A DNA stretch of 64,000 bases from contig JAFTRN010000036.1 in assembly GCA_017462265.1 (NCBI GenBank), positions 1 through 64,000 on the forward strand. Direction: 5' to 3'. Under the pieces are notes generated by a model, which was not told the DNA's origin, ran no database searches, and saw only the letters and a program-made list of their open reading frames with translations. Position 1 is the first letter of the stretch. Each line of letters opens with the position of its first letter. The position numbers and the translations under genes were made by a program. This stretch comes from Coprobacter sp. GTDB taxonomy: Bacteria > Bacteroidota > Bacteroidia > Bacteroidales > UBA11471. Below are positions 17,992 through 27,163 of this stretch, piece after piece.

Positions 17992-18121
17992 GAATAGACC
18001 TATTTTATCATAGTTCGACACGCTCCAAGTCTCCTTTTGATTTTTTCTCAAAGACGCATCATTTTTACGAAACAAATATAGCCATATTTATTGAAAAAAA
18101 GCCTACATTTGTACCAAATAG

Positions 18122-18141
18122 AGAAGCCGTTTCAGAATTTC
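18122..18141 (+). repeat. Short copy of the dispersed repeat in the aroK leader
   Basis: AGAAGCCGTTTCAGAATTTC resembles the outer end of the element at 16015, located after the aroK -7 box and before its start. Short, so weakly supported. Confidence 0.35.
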
Positions 18142-18162
18142 GCTTCCAATCCATCACACAAT

Positions 18163-18711
18163 ATGCAACATAATACAAAACGCATTTTCCTCATAGGATA
18201 TATGGGCTCGGGGAAAAGTACTCTCGGTAAGGCCATGTCGAGAGAGTTGGGGCTCGACTTTATCGATCTCGATTACTATATCGAGGGGCGATACCACAAA
18301 ACCGTGCGTGAAATATTTGCCGAGGGAGGCGAGGCTCGATTTCGAGAGATAGAGCGAAATATGCTGCACGAGGTGGCCGATATCGAAAACGTAATCATCG
18401 CCACCGGTGGCGGTACCCCCTGTTTCTACGACAATATCGAGTATATGAACAGCAAGGGCACCTGCATCTACCTGCAAGCGACGGTAGAGGAACTCTGTCG
18501 CCGGCTGAAGACTTGTCGAGAAAATCGCCCGCTGTTGCGCGACAAAAACGACGACGAATTACGCGATTTCATCGAAAAAAATCTATCTTCGAGGGAACAA
18601 TTCTACACGCAGGCCTCACACCTCTTCGATACCGGAGCACTGCTCTCGCGCAAAGAAATCGAAATCGCCACAAAACGGCTGAAAGATTTTATCGAAAAAA
18701 ATATCTCGTGA
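18163..18711 (+). CDS. aroK: Shikimate kinase
   Basis: 182 residues from ATG at 18163. It phosphorylates shikimate at O3 in the aromatic amino acid pathway. P-loop GYMGSGKST at 12-20, the DLDYYIE segment (shikimate-binding Asp), FREIERN and ATGGGTP, and the lid ENRPLLR are all present. An in-frame upstream ATG exists at 18091, but a -7 box TACATTTG lies at 18104-18111, after that codon, so the later start is chosen. Monocistronic. Confidence 0.93.
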   Translation: MQHNTKRIFLIGYMGSGKSTLGKAMSRELGLDFIDLDYYIEGRYHKTVREIFAEGGEARFREIERNMLHEVADIENVIIATGGGTPCFYDNIEYMNSKGTCIYLQATVEELCRRLKTCRENRPLLRDKNDDELRDFIEKNLSSREQFYTQASHLFDTGALLSRKEIEIATKRLKDFIEKNIS

Positions 18712-18822
18712 AAACTCGCTATTTTTCAAGAAAAAAGAACATCGACAACAAATTTTTGCTTACTTTGCCTTTCCAAAACAAACCCTGCTGATACAACAAA
18801 TCTATATTAAAACTCAGACATC

Positions 18823-20670
18823 ATGTCAGAACAAACACAAGTGAAAGAATTAGAAAAAGTGGTAGTCCGCTTCTCAGGAGACTCGGGCGACGGCATGCAA
18901 CTGGCCGGCAACCTCTTTTCTAACATCTCGGCAGCCATCGGAAACGAAATTTCGACATTCCCCGACTACCCTGCCGAAATTCGTGCCCCGCAAGGAACAT
19001 TGGGCGGTGTATCGGGATTCCAAGTACACATCGGTAAAGGGGTTTACACCCCCGGCGACAAAGCCGACGTATTGGTCGCCATGAACCCCGCTGCCCTCAA
19101 AACCAACATCAAATATGTGAAACCGACCGGTATCGTGATATTCGATACCGACTCGTTCCAAAAAAGCGACCTTGAGAAAGCCGCTTTCACAACCGACGAC
19201 CCTTTCAAAGAATTGGGTATCGCGCAACAACTTGTACCGGTCGCCATATCCTCTCTCGTAAAAGACTCGTTGGCCGACAGTGGCCTCGACAACAAAGCCG
19301 TGTTGCGGTGCAAAAATATGTTTGCGCTCGGCCTCATCTGCTGGCTCTTCGATCGTCCGCTCGACCAAGCCGAACACTTGTTGCATAATAAATTCGCCAA
19401 AAAGCCGTCGGTGCTCGAAGCCAACATCAAAGTTATGACCGATGGTTATAACTATGGTAACAACATTCACGCCTCGGTATCGACCTATCGCATAGAAACC
19501 GCTAATGTGAAAAAGGGTACTTACACCGATATTACCGGTAACAAAGCTACCGCCATGGGACTTATCGCCGCATCGGAGAAGTCGGGCCGTCCGCTCTTCC
19601 TCGGCAGCTACCCCATCACCCCGGCCAGCGACATACTGCACGAACTTGCCAAGCGCAAAGATCTCGGCGTGAAAGTAGTACAGGCCGAGGACGAAATAGC
19701 CGGTGTATGTACCGCCATCGGCGCCTCTTTTGCAGGGAACTTGGCAGCCACATCGACTTCGGGCCCCGGTCTCGCCCTCAAAAGCGAAGCCATAGGCCTC
19801 GCCATCATGGCCGAGCTTCCCCTCGTGGTCATCGATGTGCAACGCGGTGGTCCCTCTACCGGTCTCCCCACCAAGTCGGAACAGACCGACCTGTTGCAAG
19901 CCCTGTATGGTCGCAATGGTGAATCGCCTGCCGTGGTATTGGCAGCCTCTACCCCCACCAATTGTTTCGATATGGCTTTTGAAGCGGCACGCATCGCCCT
20001 CGAACACATGACACCCGTCATATTGCTTACCGATGCGTTTATCGCCAACGGCTCATCGGCATGGCGTATTCCCGAAATGAGCGAATATCCCGAGATAAAG
20101 CCCAACTACGTGAAACCCGAAATGCTGACCGAGGGTTGGAAACCCTATAAACGCGATGCCGAAACCAACGTGCGATATTGGGCTATTCCCGGTACAGAAG
20201 GATTTATGCATCGTCTCGGCGGTCTCGAAAAAGACAACGTGACCAGTGCCATATCTACCGACCCGGCCAACCACCAACGTATGACCAATCTGCGCCAGGC
20301 CAAAATCGACTACATTGCCAACTGCATTCCGGCTCTCGATGTACAAGGAGACCCCGATGCCGACCTGCTCGTAGTAGGCTGGGGAGGCACCTACGGACAT
20401 CTCTATTCGGCCGTGTGCGAGCTCAATGCCGAAGGTAAAAAGGTCGCTTTGGCTCACTTCAACTACATCAACCCGCTACCCGCCAACACCGCCGAGGTGC
20501 TGAAACGCTACAAAAAAGTGGTCGTGTGCGAGCAGAACAACGGACAGTTTGCCACACAACTCTGCTCGAAGATACCCGGCCTCGTAGTTTCGCGCTACAA
20601 TCGCGTAGAGGGACAGCCGTTCATGGTGAGCGATTTGAAAGAACATTTCATCAAACTTATGGAGGAATAA
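18823..20670 (+). CDS. korA: 2-oxoglutarate:ferredoxin oxidoreductase, alpha subunit (gamma-alpha fusion)
   Basis: 615 residues. With KorB it performs the reversible ferredoxin-linked oxidative decarboxylation of 2-oxoglutarate (or a related 2-oxoacid) to the CoA ester in the cytoplasm. The N-terminal about 190 residues are the gamma domain (FSGDSGDGMQLAGN, FPDYPAEIRAPQGTL); the rest is the alpha pyrophosphate/pyrimidine-binding part with GSYPITPAS, ATSTSGPGLALKSEA and QRGGPSTGLPTK. korB follows after 3 bp, so they form an operon. Substrate choice is by family resemblance only. Confidence 0.9.
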   Translation: MSEQTQVKELEKVVVRFSGDSGDGMQLAGNLFSNISAAIGNEISTFPDYPAEIRAPQGTLGGVSGFQVHIGKGVYTPGDKADVLVAMNPAALKTNIKYVKPTGIVIFDTDSFQKSDLEKAAFTTDDPFKELGIAQQLVPVAISSLVKDSLADSGLDNKAVLRCKNMFALGLICWLFDRPLDQAEHLLHNKFAKKPSVLEANIKVMTDGYNYGNNIHASVSTYRIETANVKKGTYTDITGNKATAMGLIAASEKSGRPLFLGSYPITPASDILHELAKRKDLGVKVVQAEDEIAGVCTAIGASFAGNLAATSTSGPGLALKSEAIGLAIMAELPLVVIDVQRGGPSTGLPTKSEQTDLLQALYGRNGESPAVVLAASTPTNCFDMAFEAARIALEHMTPVILLTDAFIANGSSAWRIPEMSEYPEIKPNYVKPEMLTEGWKPYKRDAETNVRYWAIPGTEGFMHRLGGLEKDNVTSAISTDPANHQRMTNLRQAKIDYIANCIPALDVQGDPDADLLVVGWGGTYGHLYSAVCELNAEGKKVALAHFNYINPLPANTAEVLKRYKKVVVCEQNNGQFATQLCSKIPGLVVSRYNRVEGQPFMVSDLKEHFIKLMEE

Positions 20671-20673
20671 ACA

Positions 20674-21687
20674 ATGGACAACAAAGTATATACCGCAAAA
20701 GATTATAAAAGCGACCAATATGTGCGTTGGTGCCCCGGTTGCGGCGACCACGCCGTCGTGACCACCCTGCAAAAAGCCATGGCCGAGCTGGGTATTCCCC
20801 CGCATCAAGTAGCCGTAATCTCGGGTATCGGTTGCTCTTCGCGTCTGCCCTATTATATGAATACGTATGGTTTCCATACCATACACGGACGTGCCGCAGC
20901 CATTGCCACCGGCGCAAAAACCGCCAATCCCGACCTTACCGTATGGCAAGTAAGTGGCGACGGCGACTGTCTCGCCATCGGTGGTAACCACTTCATACAC
21001 GCCTTGCGTCGTAATGTGAACCTCAATATCTTGTTACTCAACAACAAAATCTACGGCCTCACCAAGGGACAATACTCCCCCACAAGCGACCGTGGTGCCG
21101 TGACCAAATCATCGCCCTACGGAACCGTTGAAGATCCGTTCGTACCCGCCGAACTCACCTTTGGTGCTCGCGGACACTTCTTCGCTCGCTCCATCGATGT
21201 CGATCTCGAAGTGGCCAAGGAATGTATGGTGGCCGCCGGTCGCCACAAAGGTGCCGCTGTGGTGGAAATACTCCAGAACTGCGTCATTTTCAACGACAAG
21301 ATACATAGCTACGTTGCCGACCGAGAGTTCCGTGCCGACCGCACGATACACCTGCGCCACGGAGAGAAAATGATTTTCGGCAAAGAGGGTAACAAAGGTC
21401 TCGTACTCGATGGATTCAATCTGCGTGCCGTGACTATTGGCGAAAATGGTGTGACCATCGACGACATTCTCACCCACGATGCCACTACCCCCGACAACTT
21501 CTTGCACCAACGCCTCGCCATGATGGACGGCCATGAACTGCCCCTCGCCGTAGGTGTGATACGTGCCGTGGAAGCGCCTACCTACGACCGAGAGGTAGAG
21601 GCTCAGGTAGAATCTATTCGTGCTAAAAATCCGCAAAAAACACTGCGAGACGTATTGCTCGCCGGTGAAACGTGGGAAGTGAAATAG
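20674..21687 (+). CDS. korB: 2-oxoglutarate:ferredoxin oxidoreductase, beta subunit
   Basis: 337 residues, the thiamine-diphosphate-binding beta subunit. WCPGCGDH near residue 18 gives two cysteines of the single [4Fe-4S] cluster, with GIGCSSR and QNCVIF as candidates for the others. The TPP/Mg motif runs from SGDGDCLAIGG to LNNKIYGLTKGQ. Three bp after korA; terminator directly downstream, so the operon holds two genes. No separate ferredoxin-like delta gene is adjacent. Confidence 0.92.
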   Translation: MDNKVYTAKDYKSDQYVRWCPGCGDHAVVTTLQKAMAELGIPPHQVAVISGIGCSSRLPYYMNTYGFHTIHGRAAAIATGAKTANPDLTVWQVSGDGDCLAIGGNHFIHALRRNVNLNILLLNNKIYGLTKGQYSPTSDRGAVTKSSPYGTVEDPFVPAELTFGARGHFFARSIDVDLEVAKECMVAAGRHKGAAVVEILQNCVIFNDKIHSYVADREFRADRTIHLRHGEKMIFGKEGNKGLVLDGFNLRAVTIGENGVTIDDILTHDATTPDNFLHQRLAMMDGHELPLAVGVIRAVEAPTYDREVEAQVESIRAKNPQKTLRDVLLAGETWEVK

Positions 21688-21698
21688 TTAATTTATAT

Positions 21699-21732
21699 GA
21701 ATGTGGGCAGGCCGACAGACCTGCCCACATTC
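21699..21732. terminator. Terminator after korB
   Basis: A perfect 13-bp stem (21699-21711, GAATGTGGGCAGG, with 21720-21732), 8-nt loop, then TTTA. It lies between convergent korB and the M16 peptidase gene, so it can serve both. Confidence 0.85.
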
Positions 21733-21751
21733 TTTATACTCTAATCCACAT

Positions 21752-22978
21752 TTATATATAAATCAACGTAGAAAGCGCCGATTCATCGAAAATCTCGTTT
21801 GCCACAGCCAATATATCTTGTGCCGACACGCCATTGATGCGGGCAAACGTATCTTCGAGGCTATCATACCGATTGTAATGCATATAAGACTTACCCATTC
21901 CCAGCGCCATACTCTCGTTATTTTCCGATCCGATAGCCATCTGCCCGATAAATTGCCGTTTGGCATTGGCCAATTGCATCGACGATAGGGCCGACTGCCT
22001 CAATCGACGTAACTCCCTATTCAATACCGACAAGCAGGTATCTACTTTCGCCGGGTCGGTACCAAAATAGACCGCAAACACGCCCGTATCGGTATAATTA
22101 GTTACCGACGACTCCACGGTATAAACGTATCCTCTCTTTTCACGTAACGCCACATTGAGACGACTATTCATACCGGGGCCACCCAACAGATTGTTTAGCA
22201 AGAACAGCGCCGGACGACGTGTATCAAACATATCATACGCCCGATTTCCCACCAAAACGTGAGCCTGATGCGTATCGAGTTGTACCCTTCGAGAGAAAGG
22301 ATTGTATCCCGTCGGAGCCTCGCGCATCAATTCCGTGGCCGAGCCGTTTTCCATATCACCCATATAGCGTGTGACAGTAGCTATAACACGCCGAAACGGG
22401 ATAGCCCCCCGGTAAAAAAACACAAGTCGGGAAGGCACATAATGCTTTTGCAGAAATCGACGTCCATCGGCCGATGAGAAAGATAGCAACATATCGCGAT
22501 TGCCCAAGATGTTGTGCCCCAAGGCATGCTGCGAAAACAGCAAATTCTCAAACTCGTCGTATATCTGTTCCGACGGAGTGTCTTTGTAGGAATTTATCTC
22601 ATCGAGAATCACCTCCCTCTCACGCTCTATCTCCACCTCGGGAAACTGAGAATTGCGTATCAAGTCACACATCAACTCCACCGCACGGGAAAGATGCTCC
22701 GATAGAAAGACCGAATATACAACGGTCTCCTCTTTTGAGGTATAGGCATTCAACTCACCCCCTACATTCTCCATACGATTGAGTATGTGCCACGACTTGC
22801 GCCGAGCTGTACCTTTGAAAATAAGATGCTCCACAAAGTGCGCCAATCCCTCCTCGCCGGCACATTCATCGCGTGTACCCACATTCACCGTGAAGCCGGC
22901 GTATGAGACCGACGAGCGACACTGTTGGTATATTATACGCAACCCACCGGGCAGGATATGTGTTAAATATTCGGACAT
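21752..22978 (-). CDS. M16 family zinc peptidase (insulinase-like)
   Basis: 408 residues, one M16 unit pair of the mitochondrial-processing-peptidase type. The inverted zinc motif HFVEH (His47, Glu50, His51) and the third ligand Glu127 in REVILDEI are present, followed by GPGMNSRLN and REKRGYVYTVES in the C-terminal half, as in active beta-type subunits. No signal peptide, so a cytoplasmic peptidase is likely; such proteins degrade short peptides. A minus-strand -7 box TACTTTTG lies at 23000-23007, about 21 bp before the start. It stands alone. Confidence 0.9.
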   Translation of the reverse strand: MSEYLTHILPGGLRIIYQQCRSSVSYAGFTVNVGTRDECAGEEGLAHFVEHLIFKGTARRKSWHILNRMENVGGELNAYTSKEETVVYSVFLSEHLSRAVELMCDLIRNSQFPEVEIEREREVILDEINSYKDTPSEQIYDEFENLLFSQHALGHNILGNRDMLLSFSSADGRRFLQKHYVPSRLVFFYRGAIPFRRVIATVTRYMGDMENGSATELMREAPTGYNPFSRRVQLDTHQAHVLVGNRAYDMFDTRRPALFLLNNLLGGPGMNSRLNVALREKRGYVYTVESSVTNYTDTGVFAVYFGTDPAKVDTCLSVLNRELRRLRQSALSSMQLANAKRQFIGQMAIGSENNESMALGMGKSYMHYNRYDSLEDTFARINGVSAQDILAVANEIFDESALSTLIYI

Positions 22979-23037
22979 TTGTCATTTTTTTGTACGATGC
23001 AAAAGTAACATATTCACACCGCATAGAAAAGAAAAAC

Positions 23038-23086
23038 ACCCAAAAGACCTCTTAAATAATCTCGAAATAAAATTAAAACAACTTCT
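23038..23086 (-). repeat. Copy of the dispersed repeat between divergent genes
   Basis: Read on the minus strand from 23086 it begins AGAAGTTGTTTTAATTTTAT and continues TTCGAGATTATTTAAG, closely matching the left 40 bp of the element at 16015. Identity then decays. It lies between the promoters of the M16 peptidase and the PfkB kinase. Confidence 0.65.
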
Positions 23087-23119
23087 AAATAGATTAACTT
23101 TGCAGAAAACTTTTGCATT

Positions 23120-24064
23120 ATGACAAAAATTATCGGTATCGGCGAGACCATTCTCGACATAATATTCAAGAACAACCAACCTACTCGGGCAGTCCCCGGC
23201 GGCTCCACTTTCAATAGTATGATTACACTCGGTCGTCTGGGAGTACCGGCTCGTTTCATTACCGAGATAGGCGACGACAAGGTAGGCGATATCATACTCC
23301 ACTTTATGCGCGAAAACGGACTCACCACCGAACATGTGGATATATTCGACGCCTCACGTGCCATGTCGCCCGTATCGTTGGCCTTCCTCAACGATGACAA
23401 CGACGCCCAATATGCCTTCTACCATCGCTACCCCGAGAAACGGCTCGACTTCTCATGGCCTATCGTCGAAGCCGGCGACCTGCTGATTTTCGGCTCTTAT
23501 TTTGCCGTAGATCCTCAGTTGCGCAATAAATTGTCCGAATTTCTATCGTATGCCAAGGAGCAAAAAGCCATCATCTATTACGATGTGAATTTCCGCGCGT
23601 CGCACGCTCACGAGGCCATGCGCATCATGCCCGCATTTCTCGAAAATCTGGAATACGCCGACGTGGTACGCGGTTCTCGCGAAGATTTCGAGGCCTTGTT
23701 GCAGGTAAGTGACGCCCAACGGGTATATCGCAATCACATCTCTTTCTACACCCCTAATTTCATTTTCACCGACGGTGGTCGAGGGGTAGATATTTTCTGC
23801 AAAGAGGGGCATCGGCACATCGACGCCCCCGCCATACAACCTACCAGTACTATTGGTGCCGGAGATAATTTTAACGCCGGAATATTGTACGGATTACTCT
23901 TGAAACAATTCTCCGCCGGAGAATTAGAGGGCCTTTCCATCGATACGTGGGTTCCAATCATCGAACATGGACTGGCCTTTGCGTCGGAAGTTTGTACTTC
24001 GTACGACAACTACATTTCCAAGGAATTTGCCACGGCATACCTGCAAAAAACACAAAAGACGTAA
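23120..24064 (+). CDS. PfkB family carbohydrate kinase
   Basis: 314 residues of the ribokinase/PfkB fold. Signature 1 is at GGSTFNSMITLGRLG (about 32-46) and signature 2 around STIGAGDNFNAG with catalytic Asp249. It phosphorylates a sugar or nucleoside using ATP; fructokinase-like annotation is common for relatives, but the substrate cannot be read from sequence. A -7 box TAACTTTG lies at 23095-23102. The next gene has its own promoter, so this is probably a single-gene unit. Confidence 0.88.
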   Translation: MTKIIGIGETILDIIFKNNQPTRAVPGGSTFNSMITLGRLGVPARFITEIGDDKVGDIILHFMRENGLTTEHVDIFDASRAMSPVSLAFLNDDNDAQYAFYHRYPEKRLDFSWPIVEAGDLLIFGSYFAVDPQLRNKLSEFLSYAKEQKAIIYYDVNFRASHAHEAMRIMPAFLENLEYADVVRGSREDFEALLQVSDAQRVYRNHISFYTPNFIFTDGGRGVDIFCKEGHRHIDAPAIQPTSTIGAGDNFNAGILYGLLLKQFSAGELEGLSIDTWVPIIEHGLAFASEVCTSYDNYISKEFATAYLQKTQKT

Positions 24065-24161
24065 AAGGTAAACAGCCTATAATAAAACTTAAAGGATTTA
24101 AAGATTCTCCGATAATCAAAAGATTTATATACTTTTGCTGATACAAAAACGGGAAAAAGGA

Positions 24162-25226
24162 ATGATACGCACCACGAAATTTCTTATGGCTATTGCCCTT
24201 ATACTCACCTCTTGCTCATCGGTAAAACCCGATATCGATGCCGTGTGTGAAGATCTGGGCAACAGTCGGTATATAGTAAAGTGGGAACTCCGGCCCGATG
24301 ATATTAAAGGAAATGTAAAAATCTACGTCTCGGAAGAAGCCGATAATTTCAACCTGCAAAATCCGCCGGCAGCGCTATGCCCCATATCAGATAAGATATG
24401 CGAAATAGACCTTGCAGGACGTCCCAACGTACGATACTATTTCTTATTACGATTCAAGAACAAATATGACTATCATGTTGCCACGCGTGCCCCTCACGTG
24501 AAAGATGGCAGTAACTTCCGCGACCTGGGTGGCTATCGTACCCCCGACGGACAGGTTATCAAATGGGGTTACATCTACCGTTCGGGCGAATTAGACGAGA
24601 TTTCCTCGGCCGGATTGGAAAAATTCCGTAGTCTGCAGGTAAAGACCTGGATCGATTTTCGAGATGAGGCGCGCTATACTCTGCCCGATACGCTGTTGGG
24701 TATAGAATCTTCCCACCATTTTCCCATCAATCTCATCGCAACAAGCCCCATATTCGATCGTTTGAAAAACGAGACTTTGCGTCGAGGTGATGCCAACCTT
24801 TTCATGCAAGACCTCTTCCTGCAACTTATCAACGAAGGTAAATACGCCTTCTCGCAAATGTTTGACCTGCTATGCGACGACGCCAATTATCCTATTGTGC
24901 TCGGCGATAAATTCGGCAAAGATTATGTAGGATTTGCCTCGGCACTCGTATTAGCGGCACTCAACATTCCCGAGGAGACCATCTATCGCGACTACATACT
25001 CAGTAATCAATACCTCGACCGTTGTGCCATACACATCGACCACACAACCTGCTCGACCGATACCCAAGAGGCCGCCACAGCACTCATGACCGTGCGTAAG
25101 CGACAATTGTTCTGCGCCATACGTCGTATAAAACAGCAACACGGCAGTGTATTACAATACCTGCAAAACGAGATAGGTCTCACCCCCGAAAAACAGGCCA
25201 AAATACAGGCTATATTGCTGAAATAA
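24162..25226 (+). CDS. Tyrosine-phosphatase-fold lipoprotein lacking catalytic Cys and Arg (pseudophosphatase)
   Basis: 354 residues from ATG at 24162, chosen because a -7 box TACTTTTG lies at 24130-24137 and the lipoprotein signal then starts normally (MIRTTKFLMAIALILTSCSS; lipobox LTSC). A short beta-rich domain precedes a protein-tyrosine/serine phosphatase domain (NFRDLGGYRTPDG, YIYRSGEL, WIDFRDEARY). In active members the P-loop reads HCxxGKDRTG; here it is GDKFGKDYVG, so His, the nucleophilic Cys (Asp249) and the phosphate-binding Arg (Tyr255) are all replaced. The rest of the fold is preserved and the frame is intact. Catalysis by the classical mechanism is not possible; a binding or regulatory role at the cell envelope is inferred. 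Confidence 0.85.
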   Translation: MIRTTKFLMAIALILTSCSSVKPDIDAVCEDLGNSRYIVKWELRPDDIKGNVKIYVSEEADNFNLQNPPAALCPISDKICEIDLAGRPNVRYYFLLRFKNKYDYHVATRAPHVKDGSNFRDLGGYRTPDGQVIKWGYIYRSGELDEISSAGLEKFRSLQVKTWIDFRDEARYTLPDTLLGIESSHHFPINLIATSPIFDRLKNETLRRGDANLFMQDLFLQLINEGKYAFSQMFDLLCDDANYPIVLGDKFGKDYVGFASALVLAALNIPEETIYRDYILSNQYLDRCAIHIDHTTCSTDTQEAATALMTVRKRQLFCAIRRIKQQHGSVLQYLQNEIGLTPEKQAKIQAILLK

Positions 25227-25318
25227 CAAAATCTTTGTACGCTCTGTCTCTACCGATAGGTGGAAATACCAAATTAATCAATTACCTTTGCGGGCAAAAC
25301 AACTTTTATCCCCCCTGC

Positions 25319-27109
25319 ATGAAGACTTTTGAAGAATTGGGTATATGTCCCGACATACTCCGTGCCATTTCCGAGTTAGGATTCGAACAGCCCATGCCCG
25401 TACAAGAGGCCGTCATTCCATTGTTGCTTAACGACCAAACCGATATTGTAGCCTTAGCGCAGACCGGTACCGGCAAGACAGCCGCTTTCGGCCTCCCCGT
25501 CATACAGAAAACCGATATCGACATTTGTGAGCCACAAACCCTGATACTCAGCCCCACGCGTGAGTTGTGCTTACAAATCGCCGGCGACCTCAGCGACTAC
25601 TCGCGCTACGTCGAGGGATTGAAAGTGCTCCCGGTATATGGTGGTTCGAGCATCGAAAGTCAGATACGCTCTCTACGCAGGGGCGTACACATCATCGTAG
25701 CCACGCCCGGACGACTTATCGACCTCATGCACAGAGGTGTTGTAAAGCTCGACCGTGTGCACACCGTGGTACTCGACGAGGCCGACGAAATGCTCAATAT
25801 GGGATTTACCGAAAGTATCGACGAGATACTCGCCAACGTACCGCAAGAGCGTAATATGCTGCTATTCTCGGCCACCATGCCCCCCGAAATAGCCCGCATT
25901 GCCAAAAATTATATGCGCTCTCCCCAAGAAATAGTTATAGGCAGTAAAAACGAAGGTGCCAAAAATGTAAAACACGTCTATTACCTCGTACACGCCAAAG
26001 ACAAATATCCCGCCCTGAAACGTATTGCCGACTATTACCCCAATATATACGGCATAATATTCTGCCGTACCCGTCTTGAAACCCAGGAAATAGCCGATGC
26101 GTTGATAAAAGATGGCTATAACGCCGACTCGTTGCATGGCGACCTATCGCAGCAACAACGCGACGCCGTAATGCAGAAATTCCGCTTGCGCAATCTGCAA
26201 CTGCTCGTCGCCACCGATGTTGCCGCACGCGGTCTCGATGTCGATGACCTCACCCACGTAATCAATTACGGACTGCCCGAGGATATAGAGACCTATACCC
26301 ACCGCAGCGGACGTACCGGACGAGCCGGAAAAACCGGAACCTCCATCGCCATCGTACATACCAAAGAGAAAACCCGTATGCGCAACATCGAGCGTATCAT
26401 CGGGAAACAATTCGAAAAAGGCTCTATCCCATCGGGCCGGCAGATTTGCGAGAAACAGCTGTTTAACCTCATCGACCGTATCGAAAAGGTCAAGGTCAAT
26501 GAAGATGAAATCGCCACCTATCTGCCCTCTATACTCAAACGCCTCTCATGGTTATCGACCGAAGACCTTGTGAAACGGGTTGTCTCGCTCGAATTCAATC
26601 GTCTTATAGAATACTATGCCGACGCTCCCGAACTCGATATACCCGAGGATAGTAAAAAGATGCAAAAACAGGGAGAGGAAAAGACTCGTGGCCGTTCTCG
26701 CAAACCGACGCCGGGATTCACCCGCCTGCGCATCAATCTGGGAAAAGCCGACGGATTCTACCCCAACACCCTCATCGATATGATGAATCGCAACATCTCA
26801 GGGCGACGTATCGCCATAGGTAAAATAGACATAATGCCCGAATTTTCCTACTTCGAGATAGAGGACGGCGATACCCACATCGTAACTTCATCGCTCAAAA
26901 ACCTCAATTTTTTCGGTAAACGCGTACAAATAGGCACATCGGACGAGCGAAACAAAAAAGCCGGTAAAAAAGAGGGAGAACCACGATTTCATCGAAAAAA
27001 TCGTGAACAAAACGAAGGTCGCGCCGAGAAAAAAAGTTACAGATTCGACGACAGAAGAAAAAAAAACAAAGAATATTCCAAAAAGAACAATCATAAAAAT
27101 AGAGAATAA
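25319..27109 (+). CDS. DEAD-box RNA helicase with DbpA-type RNA-binding domain
   Basis: 596 residues from ATG at 25319; a -7 box TACCTTTG at 25283-25290 rules out the longer frame. Helicase core: Q motif near the start, Walker A AQTGTGKT (about 50-57), DEAD at about 154, SATMPP, and domain 2 with ATDVAARGLDVD and HRSGRTGRAG. A DbpA RNA-binding domain follows (about 485-560, LRINLGKADGFYPN...IDIMPEFSYFEIE), then a Lys/Arg-rich tail. This is the DeaD/CsdA-like helicase for ribosome assembly and mRNA remodelling, common in Bacteroidetes. Confidence 0.92.
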   Translation: MKTFEELGICPDILRAISELGFEQPMPVQEAVIPLLLNDQTDIVALAQTGTGKTAAFGLPVIQKTDIDICEPQTLILSPTRELCLQIAGDLSDYSRYVEGLKVLPVYGGSSIESQIRSLRRGVHIIVATPGRLIDLMHRGVVKLDRVHTVVLDEADEMLNMGFTESIDEILANVPQERNMLLFSATMPPEIARIAKNYMRSPQEIVIGSKNEGAKNVKHVYYLVHAKDKYPALKRIADYYPNIYGIIFCRTRLETQEIADALIKDGYNADSLHGDLSQQQRDAVMQKFRLRNLQLLVATDVAARGLDVDDLTHVINYGLPEDIETYTHRSGRTGRAGKTGTSIAIVHTKEKTRMRNIERIIGKQFEKGSIPSGRQICEKQLFNLIDRIEKVKVNEDEIATYLPSILKRLSWLSTEDLVKRVVSLEFNRLIEYYADAPELDIPEDSKKMQKQGEEKTRGRSRKPTPGFTRLRINLGKADGFYPNTLIDMMNRNISGRRIAIGKIDIMPEFSYFEIEDGDTHIVTSSLKNLNFFGKRVQIGTSDERNKKAGKKEGEPRFHRKNREQNEGRAEKKSYRFDDRRKKNKEYSKKNNHKNRE

Positions 27110-27163
27110 CCCTATCTCTCCGTAAAATATTTTGTACTTTTGTCTGCTAAAATCAAGAGTACT

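Noticed and set aside
18874-20007. Long open frame opposite korA (about 377 codons)
   Set aside because: Shadow of korA: rich in Gly/His/Arg, no recognisable motif, no promoter.
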